Source: Nocardioidaceae bacterium SCSIO 66511
GTDB taxonomy: Bacteria > Actinomycetota > Actinomycetes > Propionibacteriales > Nocardioidaceae
DNA length: 64,000 bases
Direction: 5' to 3'
Assembly: GCA_023100825.1 (NCBI GenBank)
Contig: CP095846.1
Span: forward strand, 3,658,001 to 3,722,000
Shown here: positions 33,483-44,197 of the stretch, one piece after another
Layout: each line of letters opens with the position of its first letter
Position numbering within the stretch: position 1 is the stretch's first letter
Translations under genes and position numbers: made by a program
The notes under the pieces: model-generated
The model's input: the letters and a program-made list of their open reading frames with translations, nothing else
The model's database searches: none
Told to the model about the DNA's origin: nothing

Positions 33483-34637
33483 TCAGTCGTCGTAGTGCCA
33501 GTCGCGCGCCTGGACCGCGGAGTCCGGCTGATCGGCGAACACCCCGTCGACACCAAGGTCGAAGAAGGCCTCGTACATGCCGAAGACATCGCCCTTGGCG
33601 TTCGGGTCGTCGCCGTCTCGGAAGTCTGCGGGCAAGAACTGGTTCTCGTCGCGGAAGGTCCACACGAACACCTCGAGGTTGTTGCGATGTGCGCGCTTGA
33701 CCACGCGGGTCGGCTTCTCGAGGTAGCCGTCGGCGTCCCGTGGGATCACGACGTCGGTGTGCGCGCCGATGGAGGTCGCGTACCGCGAGATCCAGCGCAG
33801 GCCCTTGCCGGTCACCAGATCTTCGTACGTACGCGGATCTCCCGCTTCCACGAAGTCGTACGGGGCGCCAGACCCGTTGATCAACTGTGCAAGGTGTACG
33901 CGCGTGCGCCGGGCGAGGTAGCGCAGGTTCGACGTCTCGAAGGACTGCACGACGACCGGGGCGTTCGGGCGGTTCAATCCGTTCGCACGCAGTGTCTCGA
34001 TCAGCGGCTTCTCGAGACGCAGGCCGATGTCGCGGAAGTAGCTCGGATGCTTGGTCTCCGGGGCGACTCCGATCGTCACGCCACGTTTGCGGCTCTCGGC
34101 GGCGGCGAGATCGAGCACCTCTTGCAGAGTCGGTATCTCGAACCGACCGTCGTAGCGGGTATTGGCCGGGCGGACGTCGGGTAGACGCTCCTTGGCACGC
34201 AGCGTCTTGAGCTCCTCGAGGGTGAAGTCTTCGGTGAACCAACCGGTCACGTCCTGACCGTCGATCACCTTCGTGGTCTTGCGATCCGCGAACTCCGGAT
34301 GGTCGGCGACGTCGGTCGTGCCACTGATCTCGTTCTCGTGCCGGGCGACCAGGACGCCGTCCTTGGTGCTGACGACATCGGGCTCGATGTAGTCGGCGCC
34401 CATCTGGATCGCGAGCTTGTACGCCGCGAGGGTGTGCTCCGGTCGGTATCCCGACGCCCCGCGGTGCGCGATGATCGTCGGCTCTCCGGACTCGATGAAT
34501 CGGTTCGAGGCATTGGCGAGGGACGGCTCTGCAGCGCCGTCGGCCACTGACGCGGGCGCGGCGACGAGCGATGCTGACACGGCGAGTCCTCCAACGACGG
34601 CGGCCAGTCGGTACGTACGAAGGTGCGGTTTCGTCAT
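33483..34637 (-). CDS. Secreted glycerophosphodiester phosphodiesterase (GDPD)
   Basis: A 384-residue exported enzyme that cleaves glycerophosphodiesters to glycerol-3-phosphate and an alcohol. The signal peptide is residues 1 to about 37 (basic N-terminus, LAAVVGGLAVSASLVAAPAS). Catalytic motifs: IIAHRGASGYRPEHT (HR and E), DYIEPDVVSTKDGVLVARH (ExD and H), and PETKHPSYF (E, K). The length and the middle insertion match GlpQ-type enzymes. ATG 34637 starts a proper signal peptide; the frame upstream to 34700 was rejected. Confidence 0.93.
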   Translation of the reverse strand: MTKPHLRTYRLAAVVGGLAVSASLVAAPASVADGAAEPSLANASNRFIESGEPTIIAHRGASGYRPEHTLAAYKLAIQMGADYIEPDVVSTKDGVLVARHENEISGTTDVADHPEFADRKTTKVIDGQDVTGWFTEDFTLEELKTLRAKERLPDVRPANTRYDGRFEIPTLQEVLDLAAAESRKRGVTIGVAPETKHPSYFRDIGLRLEKPLIETLRANGLNRPNAPVVVQSFETSNLRYLARRTRVHLAQLINGSGAPYDFVEAGDPRTYEDLVTGKGLRWISRYATSIGAHTDVVIPRDADGYLEKPTRVVKRAHRNNLEVFVWTFRDENQFLPADFRDGDDPNAKGDVFGMYEAFFDLGVDGVFADQPDSAVQARDWHYDD

Positions 34638-34759
34638 TGGCCCAGCCTCACGCCGAGAGTGAACGGCGTGGCACAGCGCACGTGAACAAGTGCCGAACAC
34701 CCGGATTCTCCTGTGGTTCGCGTACGCTCGATACAGATCGCCGACGAACAGGAGACCCC

Positions 34760-35020
34760 ATGATCGGCTTCATCGTGTTCGGACTCGTGGTGGGCGTCGT
34801 CGCCCGCATCATCAAGCCCGGCAAGCAGAACCTCTCGTTCCTCGCGACGCTCGGTCTCGGACTGGTCGGCTCCGTCATCGGCGGCACGATCGCCTCCCTG
34901 ATCGGTTCCGGCGACATCTTCGAGCTGAACATCATCGGCAGCGTCGTCGCCGTCATCGCCGCGGTCGCATTGGTCGGCACGGCCGAGCAGCTCACCGGTC
35001 GGAGCAGCAGCACCAGCTGA
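34760..35020 (+). CDS. GlsB/YeaQ/YmgE family stress-associated membrane protein
   Basis: An 86-residue protein with three hydrophobic helices; the family pattern GFIVFGLVVGVVARIIKPGK, then GLVGSVIGGTIAS and a final GSVVAVIAAVALV, is clear. These transglycosylase-associated proteins are induced by stress; their function is unknown. ATG 34760 has AGGAGA upstream. It is divergent from the phosphodiesterase. Confidence 0.92.
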   Translation: MIGFIVFGLVVGVVARIIKPGKQNLSFLATLGLGLVGSVIGGTIASLIGSGDIFELNIIGSVVAVIAAVALVGTAEQLTGRSSSTS

Positions 35021-35124
35021 CCGATCACGACCCCTGTCGATCGCCGCAATCGGTGCTAGGTTGCGGTACTACACAGCCTCGGGGGCTGCGCCACCAGAAG
35101 TGTGCACCTACCGAGGGAGGACCG

Positions 35125-36660
35125 ATGCGACGACGACCTGGTCGCATTCTGACGGCCGCGATTGCCGGCGCCCTGGCTATGACCAGCCTGAGCGTATCCA
35201 CCGGACCCGCCGGAGCCGTCGACGACGTCAACACCAAGAAGCTTCGCAACGCCGTCACTGTCGGCGGCATCCTGCAACACGAGCGCGTACTCCAGCGCAT
35301 CGCCAACAACAACGACGGCACCCGCGCGTCCGGCACACCGGGCTACAAGGCCTCGGCAAAGTACGTGAAGAAGACGCTCCGCAAGGCCGGCTACAAGGTC
35401 TCGCAGCAGGCGTTCCGGTTCCCGTTCTTCCAGGAGCTCGCGCCGGCCACCCTGGCCCAGACCTCTCCGACACCGACGGACTACGAGACCGGCACGTTCT
35501 CCTACTCCGGTTCCGGCGATGTCACCGGCACGGTCGTACCCATCGACGTCACGATCCCGCCACCGGCCGAGCCCGGATCGACCTCAGGCTGTGAAGCGAG
35601 CGACTTCCCGGCACCGCCCTCCGATCCCGCGATCGCGTTGATCCAGCGCGGTTCCTGTGACTTCGGGGTGAAGGCCGCCAACGCCGAGGACGCGGGCTAC
35701 GACGCGGCGATCATCTTCAACGAGGGTCAAGAGGGTCGCACCGAGCTGACCATCGGCACCCTCGGTCAGATCGTCGGCATCCCGGTAGTCGGCCTCTCGT
35801 ACGAGGACGGCGAGGCGATCTATCAGCAGACCGAGGCCGGCGACGTCGAGCTCAACGTCACGACCTCGACCTTGAACAAGCCGAACGCCAAGACCTGGAA
35901 CATCGTCGCTGATACACGCAAGGGCAACAAGAACAAGACTGTCGTCGTCGGCGCTCACCTCGACTCGGTCACCGAAGGCCCCGGTATCAACGACAACGGC
36001 AGCGGCACCGCCGCGCTGCTGGAGATCGCCGAGCAGATCGCGAAGCTCAAGCAGGATCCGCGCCAGCGAGTCCGCTTCGCCTTCTGGGGCGCTGAGGAGG
36101 GCGGGCTGCTCGGCTCCGAGCATTACGTCGCGAGCCTTCCGGACCGCCAGCTCAGCAAGATCGTCGCGAACCTGAACTTCGACATGGTCGGATCACCGAA
36201 CTACGTCCGGTTCGTCTACGACGGCGACGGCTCCGACACCGACACCGCTGGTCCGCCGGGATCCGCGCAGATCGAGGGCATCTTCAACAACTACTTCGCC
36301 GGTCAGGGCATGGCCTCGGAACCCACAGCCTTCGACGGACGCTCCGACTACGGTCCGTTCATCGACGTGGGCATCCCGGCGGGTGGCCTGTTCAGCGGTG
36401 CCGAGGGAGTCAAGACCCCCGAGGAGGCCGAGACGTACGGAGGTACGGCAGGCGAGCCGTACGACCCGTGCTACCACCAGGCCTGCGACACGATGACCAA
36501 CCTCAACACCGCCGCGCTCAACGAGCTCGGCGATGCGGCCGCACATGCGACCTGGACGCTCGCTCGTACCAAGAGCGGCTTCTTCGAGGACGGGAGTCTC
36601 CGCCACGGCAAGTACCGGGCACCCAAGACCGCGTACGACGGGAACCTCCTCCGCCACTGA
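35125..36660 (+). CDS. Secreted M28 family zinc aminopeptidase with PA domain
   Basis: A 511-residue exported peptidase. The signal peptide ends near residue 32 (TGPAGA). A protease-associated domain (about 140-245, PAIALIQRGSCDFGVKAANA) comes before the M28 catalytic domain: GAHLDSV (His, Asp), GINDNGSG (bridging Asp), WGAEEGGLLGSEHYV (Glu-Glu), NFDMVG (Asp), and CYHQACDT (His). All ligands of the co-catalytic zinc pair are present. It resembles the Streptomyces griseus-type aminopeptidase. ATG 35125 follows GGGAGG. The hairpin at 36679 follows. Confidence 0.94.
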   Translation: MRRRPGRILTAAIAGALAMTSLSVSTGPAGAVDDVNTKKLRNAVTVGGILQHERVLQRIANNNDGTRASGTPGYKASAKYVKKTLRKAGYKVSQQAFRFPFFQELAPATLAQTSPTPTDYETGTFSYSGSGDVTGTVVPIDVTIPPPAEPGSTSGCEASDFPAPPSDPAIALIQRGSCDFGVKAANAEDAGYDAAIIFNEGQEGRTELTIGTLGQIVGIPVVGLSYEDGEAIYQQTEAGDVELNVTTSTLNKPNAKTWNIVADTRKGNKNKTVVVGAHLDSVTEGPGINDNGSGTAALLEIAEQIAKLKQDPRQRVRFAFWGAEEGGLLGSEHYVASLPDRQLSKIVANLNFDMVGSPNYVRFVYDGDGSDTDTAGPPGSAQIEGIFNNYFAGQGMASEPTAFDGRSDYGPFIDVGIPAGGLFSGAEGVKTPEEAETYGGTAGEPYDPCYHQACDTMTNLNTAALNELGDAAAHATWTLARTKSGFFEDGSLRHGKYRAPKTAYDGNLLRH

Positions 36661-36678
36661 CACGCGGGTCACATCCGG

Positions 36679-36717
36679 CCGAGGCGCGGGTTCTGTACGC
36701 CAGAACCCGCGTCTCGG
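36679..36717 (+). terminator. Hairpin terminator after the M28 peptidase gene
   Basis: A 16-bp stem with one mismatch (36679-36694 with 36702-36717) around a 7-nt loop, 18 bases past the stop codon. It is GC-rich, with no U-run. Confidence 0.75.
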
Positions 36718-36790
36718 TGCGGTGCCGCGAGCCGGCCATCGACCTGTTTCGCTGACGGTGAACAAGGGAACAGCAGGCGACTCATCGAGG

Positions 36791-36809
36791 TTGAGCCAGA
36801 TACGCTCAA
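36791..36809 (+). promoter_or_regulatory. HspR-binding (HAIR) element upstream of lon
   Basis: TTGAGC (36791-36796), 7 nt, GCTCAA (36804-36809). The HAIR consensus CTTGAGT-N7-ACTCAAG has the same N7 spacing, and 5 of the 6 core bases match in each arm (perfectly symmetric here). It ends 19 bases before the lon start. Control of lon by HspR is known in Streptomyces. Confidence 0.7.
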
Positions 36810-36828
36810 TTACGCGATGGAGGATCCC

Positions 36829-39156
<2,328 letters not shown>

Positions 39157-39209
39157 CCCGGCCGTTCACACGCGAACCGGTGCGCACGGCATCTTGCTAC
39201 TCTGACGCC

Positions 39210-39287
39210 GTGCGCACCGCTCTTGCGACTGATGACGGTGCCCTCGAGGGCCTACGCGAACTCCTCAGCACGGATCCCGGGACCTGA
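39210..39287 (+). CDS. Possible 25-residue leaderless ORF
   Basis: GTG 39210 opens 25 codons ending at TGA 39285-39287 (VRTALATDDGALEGLRELLS at the start). TACTCT lies about 8 nt upstream, so a leaderless start is conceivable. No family is recognised; it may be the remnant of a longer gene or chance. Confidence 0.2.
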   Translation: MRTALATDDGALEGLRELLSTDPGT

Positions 39288-39371
39288 ATCGGGGAATCCC
39301 CTGACGTGGGCGTGCCCTCCGACCGACTATTGTCTGCGGGACCTTTGCCACTGACTTGGGGGACCATTCAC

Positions 39372-40661
39372 ATGCTCACGATCGCGAGTCGCGTGCGCGC
39401 ATGGGTCGGGCGGCGGATGCTGGCGCGAGCGATGAAGGACGGGTTCGACCTGTCGAAGCTCTCGCATCTACCTGACCACCTGTACATGCCGCTGCGACGT
39501 AACGGCGTCGACCCGGTGCCGGAACTCGGCGCTCTGCGCGAGCGGGAACCGATCAGCAAGCTGCCGCTGCCGTTCGATCTGAACGCCTGGCTCGTCACCG
39601 GTCATGCCGAGGCTCGTGAGGTGCTCACCAAATCTGCGGGTTACAGCACCGACATCCGTCACCTCCTCGGCCAGGCCGCCAAGGACGAGACGGGCGGGCT
39701 CGGCTTCACCGACCCGCCGGATCACACCCGACTGCGCAAAATCCTCACGCCCGAGTTCACGATGCGGCGCATCTCCAGGCTGCGGCCGACGATCCAAGGC
39801 ATCATCGATGACCGGCTCGACCTGCTCGAGAAGGCCGGCCCCGGCGCCGACCTCGCGACGATCTTCGCGTTTCCGATCCCGTTCCTGGTGATCTGTGAGC
39901 TGCTCGGCGTCGGCGAAGAAGGCCGCGACGAATTCCAGCAACTCGGCACGGCCCGCTTCGATGTGAGCCAGGGCGGGCCCGGGGCGTTCGGCGCGATCGC
40001 CGGATCCCGCTCCTTCATCCGCAATGCGGTCCAACAGCAACGCGCCGAACCCGGCGACGGCCTGCTCGGGATGATCATTCGCGAGCACGGCGACGCGATC
40101 GACGACGAGGAGCTCACCGGGCTCGCCGACGGCGTGTTCACCGGCGGGTACGAGACCACGGCGGCGATGCTCGCACTCGGCACGATGGTGCTGCTCCAGG
40201 ACCGTCGCCATTACGACGCGATGCGCGATGCGACCGACGACGAGGTGCACCGCGCCGTCGAAGAGCTGCTGCGCTACCTCGCGGTCGTACAGGTCGCGTT
40301 CCCGCGCTTCGCCAAGGAAGACATGGAGGTCTGCGGTCAGGCGATCGCAGCCGGCGACGTCGTGCTCGTCTCGCTGAGCGGCGCCAACCGCGACGGCTCC
40401 CTCGGCAACGACATGGAGGGCTTCGACCCGACCCGCGAGGCGACGCCGCACCTCACCTTCGGACACGGCATCCACCGGTGCATCGGCGCCGAGCTGGCCC
40501 GGATGGAGCTACGCGCGGCGTACCCGTCGCTGTCTCGACGATTCCCCGACCTGCGGCTCGCGGTGCCGACCTCCGAACTGGATTTCCGTAAGCACTCGCT
40601 GGTCTACGGCATCGAGTCCCTACCCGTGACGTGGGACTTGTCGGCCGGGCGTCAGGGCTGA
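39372..40661 (+). CDS. Cytochrome P450
   Basis: A 429-residue heme monooxygenase of the soluble bacterial type. The heme loop is FGHGIHRCIGAELAR with ligand Cys370; the K-helix ExxR is EELLRYL, and the I-helix reads GVFTGGYETTAAM, with the acid-alcohol pair Glu-Thr. The substrate is unknown; no ferredoxin, reductase or biosynthetic genes adjoin. ATG 39372 has GGGGGA 8 nt upstream; the frame start at 39306 was rejected. Its last 10 bases overlap the convergent TIGR03086 gene. Confidence 0.94.
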   Translation: MLTIASRVRAWVGRRMLARAMKDGFDLSKLSHLPDHLYMPLRRNGVDPVPELGALREREPISKLPLPFDLNAWLVTGHAEAREVLTKSAGYSTDIRHLLGQAAKDETGGLGFTDPPDHTRLRKILTPEFTMRRISRLRPTIQGIIDDRLDLLEKAGPGADLATIFAFPIPFLVICELLGVGEEGRDEFQQLGTARFDVSQGGPGAFGAIAGSRSFIRNAVQQQRAEPGDGLLGMIIREHGDAIDDEELTGLADGVFTGGYETTAAMLALGTMVLLQDRRHYDAMRDATDDEVHRAVEELLRYLAVVQVAFPRFAKEDMEVCGQAIAAGDVVLVSLSGANRDGSLGNDMEGFDPTREATPHLTFGHGIHRCIGAELARMELRAAYPSLSRRFPDLRLAVPTSELDFRKHSLVYGIESLPVTWDLSAGRQG

Positions 40662-41200
40662 CGTCCCAGGAACGCGAGCAGGCGATCCTGATCGTCGGCA
40701 TCCGGCTCGGCGTCGATCGCCGGTCCGTACACGTTCGGGCCACGCATCGTGTCTTGTAGCGCACTCGCCCGCGACCAGACCCACTCCACGTCGTTCGGGT
40801 CGATGTGTTCGTCGAGGCCGGCGGCCCGTGCGAGATCCCAACCGTGCACGACGAGGTCCATCGACAAGAACCCGTCGACAGATTCCTCGAACGTGGTCGG
40901 ACCGAAGTAGCCTTCGTAGGCGGTCTCTGCGGTCTCGGGTTCGTCGAGGTGTTGCTGCACCTGGCCGGTCGCTGCGAGGAACGCGCCGTGTGGGTCGTCC
41001 TCGACCGACGGGCCGGGCTCGAGGTTGCGTCCGACGAGCTGTTCGAACATGCCTTGAGTCTCGATGACGTGGCGTACGACGTCGCGGGCGGTCCACTCCT
41101 CGCACGGTGACTGGTTCTGCCACCGCTCCTCGGGAACGGCAGCCACCTTGGCTGCGAAGGTCTTCCGGAGACGGCTGTAGCGCTGCGCGATCGATTCCAT
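40652..41200 (-). CDS. TIGR03086/DinB-like (mycothiol maleylpyruvate isomerase superfamily) protein
   Basis: A 182-residue four-helix-bundle protein. The motif SPCEEWTARDVVRHVIETQ and the later LSMDLVVHGWDLARAAG carry the His residues of the DinB-type metal site. Some members are mycothiol-dependent enzymes; the role of TIGR03086 proteins is unknown. ATG 41200 was chosen. It lies next to the crcB pair but 49 bases beyond it, on the same strand. Confidence 0.85.
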   Translation of the reverse strand: MESIAQRYSRLRKTFAAKVAAVPEERWQNQSPCEEWTARDVVRHVIETQGMFEQLVGRNLEPGPSVEDDPHGAFLAATGQVQQHLDEPETAETAYEGYFGPTTFEESVDGFLSMDLVVHGWDLARAAGLDEHIDPNDVEWVWSRASALQDTMRGPNVYGPAIDAEPDADDQDRLLAFLGRQP

Positions 41201-41247
41201 GGGACGACGCTAACCTGCGATGGTGACGCACCGCTTGAACAATCGCG

Positions 41248-41610
41248 TCATCCGGCTCCGAGCGCGTACCCGACCGCAGCGGCGAGCACGCACCCGATCG
41301 GCTGCCCTACTAGAGTTGCCGCGCTTGCCAGTACCCGGCGCTCGCGCAGCAACGTGGCGGTTTCGACCATCGCCGTGCTGAAGGTCGTGTATCCGCCGCA
41401 GAATCCGACGCCGATCGCAGCCCCGGTCGAAACGTGCACCCCGCCGGACGCGTACGCGACGACAACGCCGAGCAGTGCAGAACCGGTGAGGTTGATCAGT
41501 AACGTCGCAACGGGGAACCGAACCGGCCACCAGCGGCGCACGCCGGTGTCGACCAGGAACCGCGCCAGTGCGCCTGCGCCTCCGCAGAGGCCGACGATCA
41601 CCGCCGTCAT
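41248..41610 (-). CDS. crcB: Fluoride channel subunit CrcB/Fluc (second gene)
   Basis: A 120-residue, four-helix membrane protein that exports fluoride as a dual-topology or heteromeric dimer. Signatures: GGAGALARFL, FPVATLLINLTGSALLG and GFCGGYTTFSTAMVE, with the Phe-box Thr/Phe residues. ATG 41610 overlaps the stop of the first crcB by 4 nt (ATGA). Having two non-identical copies is typical of the heterodimer type. Confidence 0.95.
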   Translation of the reverse strand: MTAVIVGLCGGAGALARFLVDTGVRRWWPVRFPVATLLINLTGSALLGVVVAYASGGVHVSTGAAIGVGFCGGYTTFSTAMVETATLLRERRVLASAATLVGQPIGCVLAAAVGYALGAG

Positions 41611-42065
41611 CGAGTCGTCCGAGGCGTGTGCGTCGGACGAACCGCGACTGCGATCCCGCCCAGGCAGGCGGCCAGCCCCAGGACCAGGCTCGCCGCGCAG
41701 TAGCCGATGGCCGTGCCGTACGCGCCGTCTGCAAGCAGCCGCTCAGTCTCGACGGCGAACGAACTGTACGTCGTGAAGCTACCGAGGAAGCCCGTACCGA
41801 CGAGCAGTCGTACATCGCGCAGCCGCGGTCTACCTGGCCCGACCGCCGCGAGTCGCTCGATGAGCACACCGAGCGCGAACGCTCCGACCACATTGACGAT
41901 CAGGGTTGCGAGTGGCCACCCGCGGACCGTTGGCAGGCTTTCACCGATGCCGTAGCGGCACAGGGTCCCGACAACTCCCCCGGCCACGACCAGCAGCGAT
42001 GAGTACGCAAGTCTGCGACCACGACTCTGCGACTGGACGGAACCGTACGACGACGGCGCGCTCAT
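41607..42065 (-). CDS. crcB: Fluoride channel subunit CrcB/Fluc (first gene)
   Basis: A 152-residue CrcB with an N-terminal extension of about 25 polar residues before the first helix. GGVVGTLCRYGIG, WPLATLIVNVVGAFALG and GTGFLGSFTTYSSFAVE are the family signatures. ATG 42065 has GGGAGA 6 nt upstream. A fluoride riboswitch lies in its leader, about 60 bases ahead, so the pair is probably switched on by fluoride. Confidence 0.94.
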   Translation of the reverse strand: MSAPSSYGSVQSQSRGRRLAYSSLLVVAGGVVGTLCRYGIGESLPTVRGWPLATLIVNVVGAFALGVLIERLAAVGPGRPRLRDVRLLVGTGFLGSFTTYSSFAVETERLLADGAYGTAIGYCAASLVLGLAACLGGIAVAVRPTHTPRTTR

Positions 42066-42126
42066 CGGGTCTCCCGGCACGGCACGACGAGCACGGGACA
42101 TTCGGGCATGGGCGCACTCCTCTCGC

Positions 42127-42190
42127 AGAGCAGGAGCCATCAGCCGGTCACGGCGGTTCGAGCGGGCGCTCTGGCGGAGATCCATCGCCG
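42127..42190 (-). ncRNA. Fluoride riboswitch (crcB motif)
   Basis: On the minus strand the leader of the crcB pair has GGCGATGGATCTCCGCC (42189-42173, the P1-type stem-loop with the conserved GATG), then GAACCGCC, a small stem (GCCG/CGGC), and GGCTGATGGCTCCTGC, the conserved 3' part (about 42146-42131). The order and these blocks match the known fluoride aptamer. Pseudoknot pairing between GGATCT and GGCTCC is 5 of 6. The location ahead of crcB supports it strongly. The switching mechanism (transcription or translation) is not clear. Confidence 0.8.
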
Positions 42191-42250
42191 CAGCGATCTT
42201 ATCGCCATACGCGGTACAAAGGACGCAGGCATACTGCGGGAGGACTCGAC

Positions 42251-43378
42251 ATGGACGCACAGGTGGCAGTGATCGGCACCGGCAGCATCGGATCGATGAC
42301 GCTGTGGCAGCTCGCCAGGGCCGGTGTCAGCGCAATCGGGTTCGAACAGTTCGGCATCGCCCACGACCGGGCGGCGGCAGGCGGCGAGTCGCGGATCTTT
42401 CGCACGGCATATCTCGAGGGCCCCGAGTACGTACCACTGCTTCGCCGCTCGTACGAGCTCTGGCGCGAGCTGGAGGCGGAGTCGGGCCGCGATCTGCTCA
42501 CGCTCAACGGTGGGTTGATGATCGGCGACCACGACAGCGACGCGATGCGCAACGTACAGGCATCGATCGATGAGTTCGACATCCGCCACGAGGTGCTCGA
42601 CCACAAGGCGATGGCGCAACGGTTCCCACAACATCGCGTCGGACCCGACGAGATCGCATTGCTCGATCTCGAGGCCGGTGTGCTGCGGCCGGAGTTCGCC
42701 GTCGCGGCCGCCGCGTACCGCGCTCGCTCGCTTGGCGCCGACGTGCACCCACGTGAGCGGGTGACGGCAGTCGAGCCGATGACGGGATCCGTGCGCGTCA
42801 CGACCGAACGCGGCGAGTACCTGGTCGAGCAGGCGATCGTGACCACTGGGCCGTGGACAGCCCGTTTCGCACCAAGCCTGCGCGAGCAGATCCGGCCGCG
42901 CCGGCTCATCATGACCTGGTACGAAGCGCAGGACGTCGACCTGTGGCGCCCGGAACGCTGTCCGATCTTCATCCGCGACAACGCGGACGCGCACGTCTTC
43001 GGCATTCCGACGCTCGATGGCGGCTCGGTCAAGGTCGCACCGCATCTCGATGACGTCGACTTCCTCGACGATGCCGACGACCTCGACCGCAACGTCACGT
43101 TGAGCGCGCTCGACGGCATCAACTCGGCGGTTGCGAAGTATCTGCCCGGGTTGATCCCTGAGCCCGTACGAGTCGCGGCGTACATGGATGCCTACACCTC
43201 GGATCGACACGGTGTGGTCGGAAGGGCTCCGGGTACGGACAACGTATGGCTGCTCGGGGCGTTCTCCGGGCACGGGTTCAAGCTCGCGACAGCGTTCGGT
43301 CAGATCGCGTCCGATCTGGCGCGCGAGGGCACTACCGACCTTCCGATCGGGCACCTGGACCCTGCCCGGTTCGCCTGA
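42251..43378 (+). CDS. FAD-dependent amine oxidase, N-methyltryptophan/sarcosine oxidase (SolA/MSOX) family
   Basis: A 375-residue flavoprotein that would oxidise an N-methyl or secondary amine with release of hydrogen peroxide. The FAD loop VAVIGTGSIGSMT (residues 5-17), SRIFRTAY and the C-terminal FSGHGFKLATAFGQ are family signatures. The Cys that binds FAD covalently in typical monomeric sarcosine oxidases appears replaced (AAYMDAYTSD), so the flavin is probably not covalent there; this rests on alignment by eye. ATG 42251 was chosen. It is divergent from the crcB operon. Confidence 0.85.
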   Translation: MDAQVAVIGTGSIGSMTLWQLARAGVSAIGFEQFGIAHDRAAAGGESRIFRTAYLEGPEYVPLLRRSYELWRELEAESGRDLLTLNGGLMIGDHDSDAMRNVQASIDEFDIRHEVLDHKAMAQRFPQHRVGPDEIALLDLEAGVLRPEFAVAAAAYRARSLGADVHPRERVTAVEPMTGSVRVTTERGEYLVEQAIVTTGPWTARFAPSLREQIRPRRLIMTWYEAQDVDLWRPERCPIFIRDNADAHVFGIPTLDGGSVKVAPHLDDVDFLDDADDLDRNVTLSALDGINSAVAKYLPGLIPEPVRVAAYMDAYTSDRHGVVGRAPGTDNVWLLGAFSGHGFKLATAFGQIASDLAREGTTDLPIGHLDPARFA

Positions 43379-43390
43379 CCGAGGCGGACG

Positions 43391-44167
43391 TCAGCGCCCG
43401 GGCTTGGCCTCGCGCCCCTTGCGCGCGACCTTCGCGACGATCGACTGCGGCGCGTTCCGGGCAAGAACCGACAGCACCTTGTACCGCTTCGACGGCGTCG
43501 AGGTCGCCTTGCCTGCGTCGGCGTCTGCGAGTGCTTCCCGGACGAGGCGTTCTTTCGAGAGCCACATCCAGCCCGGGATGTTGTCAGTACGCGCGTCCAT
43601 TCGCTGATGGAACTCGGTCCGGGTGAACCCCGCAACCACCGCCGTCGTGGTGACACCGCGATGCGCGTACTCGATGTTGGCCCAGCGGCTGAAGCTGATC
43701 AGCCATGCCTTGTGCGCGCCGTACGTACCCCTCGGTGTGTGGCCGGCGACGCTGGCGATGTTGATGATCCGGCCGCGGCGACGGTCGAGCATCGGCCCGA
43801 TCGCCGCGTGCGAGAGCCGCATCGGGGCACCGACCAGAATGTCGAGGTTGCCCTGCTCGACCTCGACGGTGCTGTCGGCGAACTTCGTCATCAGCCCGTA
43901 GCCCGCGTTGTTGACCAGGATGTCGACCGGTCGATCGGCGTCGGCGAGCCGAGCGGCCACTCGGTCGACGTCGACTCGTACGGTCAGATCGGCCTGGACG
44001 TACTCGGCGTCCACCCCGTGCGCGTCCTCGAGCCGACGGCACGCCTCTTCGAGCCGGTCGACGTTACGTGCAACCAGGACGACATTGCAGCCGCGGGCCG
44101 CGAGCTGGTCGGCGAACTCGGCACCGATGCCGGAGGTTGCGCCGGTGATCAGGGCGGTGTCGGGCAT
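43391..44167 (-). CDS. Short-chain dehydrogenase/reductase
   Basis: A 258-residue SDR of the acyl-reductase-like (DltE/SDR_c1) type. TGATSGIG (8-15), NNAGYG, the catalytic Ser in NIASVAG and YGAHKAW (Tyr and Lys) are present; VARNVDRL after the second strand suggests NADP. The substrate is unknown. ATG 44167 follows AGGAGA. It is convergent with the amine oxidase and downstream of the TIGR02206 gene. Confidence 0.88.
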   Translation of the reverse strand: MPDTALITGATSGIGAEFADQLAARGCNVVLVARNVDRLEEACRRLEDAHGVDAEYVQADLTVRVDVDRVAARLADADRPVDILVNNAGYGLMTKFADSTVEVEQGNLDILVGAPMRLSHAAIGPMLDRRRGRIINIASVAGHTPRGTYGAHKAWLISFSRWANIEYAHRGVTTTAVVAGFTRTEFHQRMDARTDNIPGWMWLSKERLVREALADADAGKATSTPSKRYKVLSVLARNAPQSIVAKVARKGREAKPGR

Positions 44168-44197
44168 TCGATCTCCTCGTCATAGGTCGCGGTCAGC

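Noticed and set aside
39306-40661. P450 gene together with the BVMO at 54277 as parts of a biosynthetic cluster
   Set aside because: They are 14 kb apart, separated by unrelated operons, and no synthase, ferredoxin or tailoring set is present.
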